NCBI GenBank assembly: GCA_021774575.1
Contig: JAJFIX010000006.1
Coordinates: 372,001 to 436,000 of the forward strand
DNA from: Alphaproteobacteria bacterium
Lineage (GTDB): Bacteria > Pseudomonadota > Alphaproteobacteria > UBA6615
Reading direction: 5' to 3'
DNA: 64,000 nt
The notes under the pieces are model-generated. The model searched no databases. It had not been told where the DNA came from and saw only the letters and a list, made by a program, of their open reading frames with translations. Positions 7,966 through 15,369 of the stretch are shown piece by piece. Every line of letters begins with the position of its first letter. Position 1 is the first letter of the stretch. A program made the translations under genes and the position numbers.

Positions 7966-9215
7966 CCACGCCCAAACTTGTAGAGCATTTCTTCAGGCAC
8001 GAATATGGCCGGCTGGTCGCCACGCTGTCGCGTCGGGTGGGCGTGCAACATGTCGAGGCCGTTGAGGACGCCGTTCAGTTCGCCTTGATGAAAGCGCTAG
8101 AGGCTTGGACGATTGCCGGTTTGCCGGATAATCCTTCGGCCTGGCTGTTTCGGGTGGCGCACAACTCCCTTATGGGAGAATTTCGCCAGCGAACGGGCCG
8201 CAGTCATATCCTCGAGCAAAACGCTGTAGTGGCCATGGGGACTCCGGAGAACGATCCGGAGCCCTTCCTGGCGGGGGAGGTGCGGGACGACCTGTTGCGG
8301 ATGCTGTTTGTATGCTGCGACAACGCAATCCCGGTGGACTCACAGCTGGCGTTGGCTCTGAAGACTCTGTGCGGCTTCAGTATTAGGGAGATTGCGCTTC
8401 GGTTGTTTACCAGCGAAGCCAATATATACAAACGTCTCGGTCGAGCCCGCAGCCGTCTGCAGAGCCTTCCGCCTTGCCTCGGCGAGCTCGCCAGCGAGCA
8501 ATATTCTTCGCGGCTTCCAGCCGTAAACAAGATTCTGTACGTTCTATTCACCGAAGGCTACCTCTCTTCCCACGCGGAGATGGCTATCCGCCAGGAGCTA
8601 TGTGAAGAATCGATACGACTGGCGGCGATCCTGGCCGAACATCCCATAGGCCAGGTTCCGGAAACGTTTGCTCTGTTGGCTCTAATGCATTTGCACCTCG
8701 CCCGGATAACCGCTCGCCAGGATGGATCCGGCGGCTTGCTCCTGTTGGAGGAGCAGGACCGAGCGCTCTGGGACCGGCAGACAATCCAGGTCGGGTTGGC
8801 GTGGCTGGCCAGATCCGCGCACGGCGATGACTATTCCCGTTACCACGCGGAGGCCGGGATTGCTGCAGAGCACTGCCTTGCCGCCTCGTTTCAGGAGACC
8901 CGTTGGGACAGAGTGGTCGAGTGTTACTCGTTACTGGAGCGGATTGCACCTTCGGCGCTACACAGGCTGAACCGTGCGGTCGCGGTCGCGGAGTGGCAAG
9001 GACCCGAAGCTGGACTTGCCGTTCTCAACGGCGACGAACCACCGACCTGGCTAGCTGGCTCCTACTTATGGGCGGCTGTACTTGCCGATCTGCATCGACG
9101 CTGCGGAAACGCCGATGCAGCGAAACGCTGTCGCGATAAAGCAGTCAAATCGGCTCCCTCTCTGGCAGTCAAAGAGCTGTTGCAGCGCCGCCTCCAGATC
9201 GGCCGCGCCGACTGA
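7962..9215 (+). CDS. ECF42-type RNA polymerase sigma factor with C-terminal TPR-like extension
   Basis: 417 residues, much longer than a normal ECF sigma. Region 2 is seen as LVATLSRRVGVQHVEAVEDAVQFALMKALEAW and PSAWLFRVAHN (residues 14-70). Region 4 contains ALKTLCGFSIREIALRLFTSEANIYKRLGRARSRL (about 127-165). The family C-terminal domain follows, with LFTEGYLSSHAEMAIRQELCEESIRLAAIL and GLAWLARSAHGDDYSRYHAEAGIAAEH. ECF42 factors lack an anti-sigma factor; the C-terminal extension is thought to control activity. The TTG start overlaps the YCII stop, so the pair is coupled. Target promoters are unknown. Confidence 0.9.
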   Translation: MTTPKLVEHFFRHEYGRLVATLSRRVGVQHVEAVEDAVQFALMKALEAWTIAGLPDNPSAWLFRVAHNSLMGEFRQRTGRSHILEQNAVVAMGTPENDPEPFLAGEVRDDLLRMLFVCCDNAIPVDSQLALALKTLCGFSIREIALRLFTSEANIYKRLGRARSRLQSLPPCLGELASEQYSSRLPAVNKILYVLFTEGYLSSHAEMAIRQELCEESIRLAAILAEHPIGQVPETFALLALMHLHLARITARQDGSGGLLLLEEQDRALWDRQTIQVGLAWLARSAHGDDYSRYHAEAGIAAEHCLAASFQETRWDRVVECYSLLERIAPSALHRLNRAVAVAEWQGPEAGLAVLNGDEPPTWLAGSYLWAAVLADLHRRCGNADAAKRCRDKAVKSAPSLAVKELLQRRLQIGRAD

Positions 9216-9493
9216 TTACCTGGCTCGCGGATCGAGCGCCAACGTTCTCAGAGGCGAGAACGAGAGTAGGCAGATTTTCTTTTGTCGGGTAACCCCCAGC
9301 TCGAACACCCCAATATCCACTTTTGGCTATAAGCAGTCGTCAGACACGATCCGGAACGAGGTCCGCTTGCCTCCCACAAGCAGACATTTATTCGGGGTGA
9401 TTAAAATCGTGTGGCTGGCCGATCCAGAACACAATTTTTCCTTTACTTGCCAGGTCAACAGCTTACCGTCGGTTGCGGGACCCACGTTTTAGG

Positions 9494-9520
9494 TCCTCCC
9501 CTTGAGCCCAGGGAGGAGGA
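9494..9520 (+). promoter_or_regulatory. Hairpin masking a ribosome-binding site
   Basis: TCCTCCC (9494-9500) pairs perfectly with GGGAGGA (9511-9517) over a 10-base loop. The right arm is the Shine-Dalgarno sequence of the small frame starting at 9526, so the stem would hide it. Could be translational control or a chance structure. Confidence 0.3.
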
Positions 9521-9525
9521 TACCG

Positions 9526-9726
9526 ATGAACGGACCCGACATACTTCAATCGTATAGAGAAACCCTGGCTGCCAACATTGGCGTTGACGGCAAACACGCC
9601 GAATACTGCTTGCGCGTCGCACGACGAATATTAGTAATATGTTGTTCGGCCGTTCCATGTGGCCCAGGCTTCTGTTTCATCTTCGCTCCCTTCAAGGGCT
9701 ACGATGAGCGAAAATCCCTCCGTTAG
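9526..9726 (+). CDS. Possible small protein, 66 residues
   Basis: ATG at 9526 with a very strong upstream GGGAGGAGGA. The product begins MNGPDILQSYRETLAANIGV and contains a cysteine-rich hydrophobic middle (ILVICCSAVPCGPGFCFIF) that could be a membrane segment. No family recognised. The stretch 9216-9525 before it shows no convincing gene. The strong ribosome-binding site is the main support; codon-like composition is poor. Confidence 0.3.
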   Translation: MNGPDILQSYRETLAANIGVDGKHAEYCLRVARRILVICCSAVPCGPGFCFIFAPFKGYDERKSLR

Positions 9727-9869
9727 CAAAATCCCTCAATCGGTCTCATGATTGCTGACGGGGTACATGCTGGACGTTAAAATTCCTCATTGCATATTCA
9801 TTGTGCATATCACAATGTATGGCTACATTTCTCGGTCACCATAATCACGCTTCTTGCCGAATAGAGAAA

Positions 9870-11381
9870 ATGATCAGCACCGGCATCGTCAGGTTTTCCA
9901 TCGGCGCAAGAATGCTGGCTGCATTTCTGGCTATTACAATTCTGACCAGCGCGATCGTTGTAGTCGCGATCGTGCGCCTCATCGGACTCGAAACAGAATT
10001 GCACGAGCTCGTAGACGAAGAACTTCCTGAACTGAACGCTACATGGCAGGTACGCGCACTCTTGTCGGAGTTGGAAACCGACCTTCACCAAATTTCAATC
10101 GGCCGTGATGTGCCGGAGAATCGCGATAGAATCAGAAACCTACAAGTCGAAATTCCAAAAGCGCTGCAAGCTTTCCGCGAAATTCACGACAGCCTCTGGG
10201 TCGATAACGACCACATCTACACTGACGTCGTTACCCAATATCAATTGTTTGACGACACCATTGAACGCGTTATCTCCTTTGTAGAACAGGGGCTGCGGGC
10301 AGATGCGCAGAAATTGATTACGGGGGAGCTGGAAGACAGACGTCTGGCAACCGCCGAAAGCCTAATCCGCCTTCTAAATTTTGAAAACCGTGAGACCGAA
10401 CTCATGGCCGCGTTGGCCCTCGAAAAGGGTCGACAGAGCAGGGTCATGATTACGGGTCTGCTAATGGCTGGTATGGCGTTGAGTGTCATACTTGCGTTCG
10501 CAATGACCCGTTTTCTGACGCGACCCATTACTCAATTAGTGAACTCTATGGAAAAGGTATCCAGCGGCGATCTGTCATTTCGAACCAATATCGTTCGGAA
10601 CGACGAAATAGGTCTGCTTTCCGGGCGCTTTAACGAAATGCTCGAGCAAATTAGCAAACTACAGTCGGATCAAAAGCAGTTTTACTCCAATGCATCTCAC
10701 GAACTTAGGACACCGCTCACGGTAATCAGAGGCGAGGCTGAAGTGGCCTTACGCAACCCCCAATCGGCGGAAGGCTATCGTGATGCCTTGCGCAATATCA
10801 ACGCCGGGGCAAGTCAGATGGGGCGGTTGGTTGACGAACTTCTCTTCTTGGTTCGAACTGAAGCTGGTCAACTCGAATACGAAATCGGAGAAGTGGCGCT
10901 TGGTCAGGTTTTGCGCGAAGTCATCGATAGTTTTGAGGCACTGGCCACATTGGAAGAACTCAATTTACTCTTCAATGAGGAAAATTCGTCCACCTTTGTT
11001 CTAGGTGACAGAGTTCGCTTAACGCAGCTCTTCTTCAACCTTATTGATAATGCCATCAAATACACTGAATCTGGTGGCGAAGTGCAAATCACCTGTACGG
11101 TTTTGATGGATAGTTTGGAAGTTTCAGTTGCTGACAACGGGATTGGCATCGCGTCGGAAGAACTGCCTCATGTCTTTGAACGTTTCTTCCGCGGGGGCAC
11201 AGCCAAATCGACCCTCGCATCAGGCATCGGTCTTGGCCTTCCCATTGTAGAATCAATCACACGCGCCCACGGGGGACGCGTCGATGTCGAGAGCATTGTT
11301 GGCAAGGGTACAACCGTCCGGGTGACGCTACCGCTTGCGGCGAAAACAACCGAGAGAAACGATGCGCCTACTACTAGTTGA
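9870..11381 (+). CDS. Membrane sensor histidine kinase (HAMP-HisKA-HATPase)
   Basis: Inner-membrane sensor of a two-component pair. The first membrane helix (MLAAFLAITILTSAIVVVAIVRLI) is followed by a ~170-residue helical periplasmic sensor region. A second helix (VMITGLLMAGMALSVILAFAMTRFLT) leads to a HAMP domain, then HisKA with the phosphorylated His in SNASHELRTPLTVIRGE (codon 10698). HATPase_c has the N box LIDNAIKYT and G1 DNGIGIASEELPHVFERFFRG. An in-frame ATG at 9801 exists, but the ATG at 9870 places the membrane helix normally and is preferred. The 3' end overlaps the response regulator by 20 bp. Signal unknown; helical sensors of this kind often sense small ligands or membrane stress. 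Confidence 0.9.
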   Translation: MISTGIVRFSIGARMLAAFLAITILTSAIVVVAIVRLIGLETELHELVDEELPELNATWQVRALLSELETDLHQISIGRDVPENRDRIRNLQVEIPKALQAFREIHDSLWVDNDHIYTDVVTQYQLFDDTIERVISFVEQGLRADAQKLITGELEDRRLATAESLIRLLNFENRETELMAALALEKGRQSRVMITGLLMAGMALSVILAFAMTRFLTRPITQLVNSMEKVSSGDLSFRTNIVRNDEIGLLSGRFNEMLEQISKLQSDQKQFYSNASHELRTPLTVIRGEAEVALRNPQSAEGYRDALRNINAGASQMGRLVDELLFLVRTEAGQLEYEIGEVALGQVLREVIDSFEALATLEELNLLFNEENSSTFVLGDRVRLTQLFFNLIDNAIKYTESGGEVQITCTVLMDSLEVSVADNGIGIASEELPHVFERFFRGGTAKSTLASGIGLGLPIVESITRAHGGRVDVESIVGKGTTVRVTLPLAAKTTERNDAPTTS

Positions 11382-12033
11382 GGATGACGAACGGGTCGCC
11401 AGCTTCATTCGGAAGGGTTTGGAGGCAGAGCGGTACACCGTCGATGTGGCCGGCGACGGTGAATTGGGCCTCGAAATGGGCCTTTCAAAACTTCACGACC
11501 TGATAATTCTGGATATCAATTTGCCAATCCGTACCGGCACGCAAGTGTGCCGCGAACTGCGGCAGGCGTTAGTTGAAACGCCCGTACTGATGCTTACCGC
11601 CAGAGATTCGATCGCGGACAAGGTGGAGAATCTCAAATCGGGGGCAGATGATTATCTGACCAAACCCTTCGCCTTTGAGGAGCTGGTCGCGCGCGTTCAG
11701 GCTTTGCTCCGCCGGCCGCCAGCTGTCGAACTTACCCCCGTCTTGAAGGTCGCCGATCTGATACTCGACAAAAATACCCACGAAGTCAGCCGGGCCGGTA
11801 AACGTATCGAGATGACACCAACGGAATTTGCTCTTCTTGAATATCTAATGCTCCACCCAGGTCGGGTCCTGAGCCGATCGCTCCTTGAAGAACAGGTATG
11901 GAATTACCACCATGATCCCTCTAGCAACATCGTCGACGTATACGTTCGCCGACTGCGAAAAAAAATCGACGATGGATCTGACCTGAAGCTATTCCATACA
12001 ATACGAGGTATCGGCTACCGGTTAGAGGGTTAA
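11362..12033 (+). CDS. OmpR-family response regulator
   Basis: 223 residues. Receiver domain MRLLLVEDDERVASFIRKGL with phospho-acceptor Asp51 in LDINLP, the Thr of LTARD and the Lys of LTKPF. The winged-helix DNA-binding domain contains MTPTEFALLEYLMLHPGRVLSRSLLEEQVW and VDVYVRRLRKKID, ending in the usual TIRGIGYRL. The ATG at 11362 is the natural start; the frame extends upstream inside the kinase gene. Forms one unit with the kinase and probably controls the envelope-polymer genes that follow. Confidence 0.93.
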   Translation: MRLLLVEDDERVASFIRKGLEAERYTVDVAGDGELGLEMGLSKLHDLIILDINLPIRTGTQVCRELRQALVETPVLMLTARDSIADKVENLKSGADDYLTKPFAFEELVARVQALLRRPPAVELTPVLKVADLILDKNTHEVSRAGKRIEMTPTEFALLEYLMLHPGRVLSRSLLEEQVWNYHHDPSSNIVDVYVRRLRKKIDDGSDLKLFHTIRGIGYRLEG

Positions 12034-12184
12034 ACGCCCGGCGCCAGCGGCACCTGTTCACGAAGAAACAATCTCTTGTTCATCAACTTTTCATTTTTCG
12101 CTCATGGCGCGTTCATGAGGGTGCTTCATGTTGTGCAAATGCAAGTGGCGGAATTACCGCACTGGATCAGAGGGAACAAAAACC

Positions 12185-13060
12185 ATGCTAGACAAACAAC
12201 AACATGCCGGGATGCAAACATCGTCTGGCATCGCCCATTCCCGCGAATACTCCTGCAATCCGCCTGAAAAACGACCCGTTGAGGCAATAATTCTAGCAGC
12301 GGGGAGAGGGTCCCGACTTTGTTCCATTACTGCCAAACTCCCGAAATGTTTGGTCGAAGTCGGAAACCGTTGCCTAATTGAACATCAGTTGAATATGCTT
12401 GCGAACGCCGGAATCGACCAGGTTACCGTGGTAGGGGGATATTGCGCGGACCAGGTCAAGGCGCAGCTGCGCGGGCGCGCCGAGCTCATTTTCAATCCGG
12501 TCTGGTCACAGACGAACAGCTTGTTTTCGCTATGGCTGTGTCGCGAACGTGTCCGTAGCCCATTTGTCGTAATGAACTGTGATGTGCTTGCGCATCCAGA
12601 GATTTTGCAACGCCTGCTGGATCGTGGTGGGCCGGCATTTACCTACGATGCGTCCTCGGGCGCCGACGAAGAACATATGAAGGTGGAAATCGAGGCGGGC
12701 GCTCTGCGCGCCATGAGTAAATCCCTCCCGGCCCACCGATCGGACGGCGAGAATATCGGCATTCTCTATTTCGACGAGCCGGTTGGGCAAAACCTGTTTC
12801 GGGAGGCAGAAAAAGCCCTGGAAGTCGGTGGTCGTAATATGTGGATGGCAGCAGCGGTTGAGCGAGTCGCAAAAAAACACGACCTCGCGGCAATCGATGT
12901 CGCAAACCTTCCTTGGATCGAGATCGATTACCCGGAAGACCTTCAAGAAGCTCGCCAAGTTATTTGGCCGGAGTTATGCGCCCGCCCACGGAAAATTTTT
13001 CACGACCAAGAAATGGCTGAAAACGGAAAATCGACAGCTGTCGAGGCGCAAGCTCTATGA
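12185..13060 (+). CDS. Nucleotidyltransferase (MobA/LicC-like NTP transferase)
   Basis: About 290 residues from the ATG at 12185, which follows AGAGGGA. The N-terminal nucleotide-binding signature is EAIILAAGRGSRLCSITAKLPKCLVEVGNRCLIEHQL, and the metal-binding region is VVMNCDVLAHPEILQRLL. The C-terminal PWIEIDYPEDLQEA is typical of LicC-like and related cytidylyl/nucleotidyl transferases that activate phosphocholine, glycerol phosphate or sugar phosphates. Given the CDP-glycerol transferase-like gene two positions downstream, synthesis of a CDP-alcohol donor is a reasonable inference. Overlaps the next gene as ATGA. Confidence 0.85.
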   Translation: MLDKQQHAGMQTSSGIAHSREYSCNPPEKRPVEAIILAAGRGSRLCSITAKLPKCLVEVGNRCLIEHQLNMLANAGIDQVTVVGGYCADQVKAQLRGRAELIFNPVWSQTNSLFSLWLCRERVRSPFVVMNCDVLAHPEILQRLLDRGGPAFTYDASSGADEEHMKVEIEAGALRAMSKSLPAHRSDGENIGILYFDEPVGQNLFREAEKALEVGGRNMWMAAAVERVAKKHDLAAIDVANLPWIEIDYPEDLQEARQVIWPELCARPRKIFHDQEMAENGKSTAVEAQAL

Positions 13061-14130
13061 CCATCCAAACAGAAGGCCAATTGGTCACCCTTGAACCCAA
13101 ACCTATCCGAGGGCCGGTGTTCCCCACCTTTGCTACCGCGAAAGCATGGGCGGCCATTCGGGGCCTCGTCAGTTTCATGCCGCGCCACCGGAATTGGTTT
13201 ATTAAGGGTTCCCTTGCCGCCCTAGTCACGGTCTCGGCCCGACTGGCATTGCCCTGGCCGCTTAGGGCAATAGTCGATCGCTGGATTGAATTCGGCGCAC
13301 CGGGTGCAGAGGCAACAGACCGGGGTGGCATGATCGCTCTAGTTCCGGCTAGCCTGGATCCGGGTTTCGCCATGGGGGTGGTATTTCTCCTGATAATTTT
13401 GACCCTTGGCCTGTTCGACTTTATTGAACGATTTTGCTTTGCCCAATTCTCCATCGCTGTCGTCCGCGATCTTCGCGCCAAGTCTTATAGAGCTGCGATC
13501 CGGCTCCGCGGCAGCGTCGACCGATCCGGCGATATGGTCGCCCGCCTAATCGGTGACACCGCCCGAGTTAAAACCGGTTTACAGGGTTTCCTCGTCCACG
13601 TTGCGACGAACGGCCTAGTGTTCCTCGGCGTCACCATAATATTGTTCTTCATCGATATTTATTTGGGCGCAATATTTGCGGTCGCTGGTCTTGCGACCGC
13701 CGCAGTCGCCGTGTTGGCGGCCAATCACATGTTCCTTGCAACTCTCCGGCACCGGAAGAAAGAGGGGCAACTGGCTGAGCAAATACGCAAAGTTCTTCGG
13801 CCCAAACGTGCCAAGCGCAAATTCGCCAAGATCAATAAATCCAGTGGCCGCCACGAAGCCGGTCAGACACGCATTCAAGGAACAGCGACTTTCGCCGCCC
13901 ACGGAATATTTGGATTGGCGGTTCTCGCAGCACTTTGGGTCGGTGTGAGGGGAATTGAAACCGGCCGGACGTCGCCGGGAGATATCATTCTTTTCATGAT
14001 GTACGCCTTGCTGATGAGGGCTCCGGTCGTCCAGTTGGCGCGTCAAGGCGCTCGAACTGGAAAAATCCTGGGGGCCACTTATCGGGTCGTACAGGTGCTG
14101 AAAAACGGAAAGAGAAAATCAAAAAAATAG
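13057..14130 (+). CDS. ABC-exporter transmembrane domain without ATPase
   Basis: 357 residues. The fold of a type IV (exporter) ABC membrane domain is visible: LPWPLRAIVDRWIE at TM1-2, GVVFLLIILTLGLFDFIERFCFAQFSIAVVRDLRAKSY with the intracellular coupling region, RSGDMVARLIGDTARVKTGLQGFL (conserved GD.. SRL-like), then VFLGVTIILFFIDIYLG, and FGLAVLAALWVGVRGIETGRTSPGDIILFMMYALLMRAPV. The protein stops at VVQVLKNGKRKSKK, where the nucleotide-binding domain normally begins; no Walker A/B is present in it or the next gene. Either it works with an ATPase encoded elsewhere or has become a non-transporting membrane partner. Confidence 0.85.
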   Translation: MTIQTEGQLVTLEPKPIRGPVFPTFATAKAWAAIRGLVSFMPRHRNWFIKGSLAALVTVSARLALPWPLRAIVDRWIEFGAPGAEATDRGGMIALVPASLDPGFAMGVVFLLIILTLGLFDFIERFCFAQFSIAVVRDLRAKSYRAAIRLRGSVDRSGDMVARLIGDTARVKTGLQGFLVHVATNGLVFLGVTIILFFIDIYLGAIFAVAGLATAAVAVLAANHMFLATLRHRKKEGQLAEQIRKVLRPKRAKRKFAKINKSSGRHEAGQTRIQGTATFAAHGIFGLAVLAALWVGVRGIETGRTSPGDIILFMMYALLMRAPVVQLARQGARTGKILGATYRVVQVLKNGKRKSKK

Positions 14131-14158
14131 ATCGCTGACGAATACTAAAGGAATGAAA

Positions 14159-15367
14159 ATGCACGAAGCCACAAAGTTAAGAATATTATTCACGGGTTAT
14201 GCCGCTGTCCATTTCATCTGCTTTCGCCCGCTTTATGACCGCCTCGCGACGATCCCAGGCGTCGAAATTTATGTTTCCGGCGGTCTGCGTACCAAGACTA
14301 AAAACGATATCCACTACGATGAGCAAGCGATGTACACGCCTTTTAATTTGCCGGCGGAAAACATCCTATCGGTGGAAGAAATCCGCGATCGCGATTTTGA
14401 CATGGTTTTTGCCGGCAACACAAAAATGATCTTGCCGCGAAGTGCCTCAATCAAGGTGCAAATTTTTCATGGCGTGTCTTTTCGCAACAAAGCCATCCGT
14501 CCACAAAATATGAACTGGGACTATTACTTCATGATCGGCCCTTATATGCGCCGGCGCTTTGCTGAGACCGGCCTGATTCCGGCAGATGACCCTCGCGCGG
14601 TACCCATCGGCTTTATGAAGGCCGACAGCCTCGTCGATGGCTCTTTGAGCCGAACAAATCTGCTCAAACAATTCGGATTCTCCGGGAACCGACCAGTCGT
14701 GCTCTACGCGCCCACCGGAGCCAAGCGCAATTCGCTGGAGATCATGGGAGAAGATGTCATCGCCAATATCGCGGCCAGCGCCCAGTTCGATCTATTGATA
14801 AAGCCCCACGACCATCCGCGGAATGCCGGTATCGATTGGTTTGAAAAACTCGCGGGATTCGAGGACGCTCATTGCAAGCTGGTGCGCGAGCCAGATGTCA
14901 TTCCGTTACTCCATTTATCTGATTTGTTGATTAGCGACGCGTCATCGGTCGCCAACGAATACACCCTTCTCGACCGTCCCATTGTCTACCTAGACACACC
15001 GGAGTTAATTGCAAAAGCGGGTGTCGCGGAAAATTCGATGCTGGACCTCGTGACCTGGGGTCGCAAGGGCGGCCTTGTGGCGAGAAATTCTGATGAAGTT
15101 GTTGCCGCGGTTTGCCGCAGCTTAGACCAACCGAAATCCGGGTCCCCGGTCCGCAAAGCGATCGCGCAGGATCTTTTTTACAACCCCGGGCAGGCAACTG
15201 ACATGGCTGTAAAGTGGATATACGAAGAAATAATCGGAAAGTCCTGGTCCCAGTTTGCGGGCCAAGCAACAAATGAGGGTTCGGACATCATAGTGCCTGA
15301 CGGCGAAGTAACACCGCCCGCTCAAATAGGGTGTGGTGACGGGTCCCAGGTGGTTTCAGGGGGATAG
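14159..15367 (+). CDS. CDP-glycerol glycerophosphotransferase-family protein
   Basis: About 402 residues, GT-B-like fold. Recognised from the TagB/TagF family C-terminal pattern: KVQIFHGVSFRNKAI near residue 105, VVLYAPTGAKRNS near 185, LLIKPHDHPRN near 220 and LLISDASSVANEYTLLDRPIVYLD near 262, with the conserved H-x-x-S/K and D-x-S-S residues. Family members polymerise or prime glycerol-phosphate onto lipid carriers or glycans. AAAGGA at 14147-14152 fits the ATG at 14159 better than the one at 14153. No TPR or second GT domain. Follows the ABC membrane gene and precedes the outer-membrane barrel. Confidence 0.88.
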   Translation: MHEATKLRILFTGYAAVHFICFRPLYDRLATIPGVEIYVSGGLRTKTKNDIHYDEQAMYTPFNLPAENILSVEEIRDRDFDMVFAGNTKMILPRSASIKVQIFHGVSFRNKAIRPQNMNWDYYFMIGPYMRRRFAETGLIPADDPRAVPIGFMKADSLVDGSLSRTNLLKQFGFSGNRPVVLYAPTGAKRNSLEIMGEDVIANIAASAQFDLLIKPHDHPRNAGIDWFEKLAGFEDAHCKLVREPDVIPLLHLSDLLISDASSVANEYTLLDRPIVYLDTPELIAKAGVAENSMLDLVTWGRKGGLVARNSDEVVAAVCRSLDQPKSGSPVRKAIAQDLFYNPGQATDMAVKWIYEEIIGKSWSQFAGQATNEGSDIIVPDGEVTPPAQIGCGDGSQVVSGG

Positions 15368-15369
15368 GC

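Noticed and set aside
9244-9261. GTTCTC/GAGAAC hairpin after the sigma factor as a terminator
   Set aside because: Six-base stem and the T-rich stretch is more than 20 bases away.
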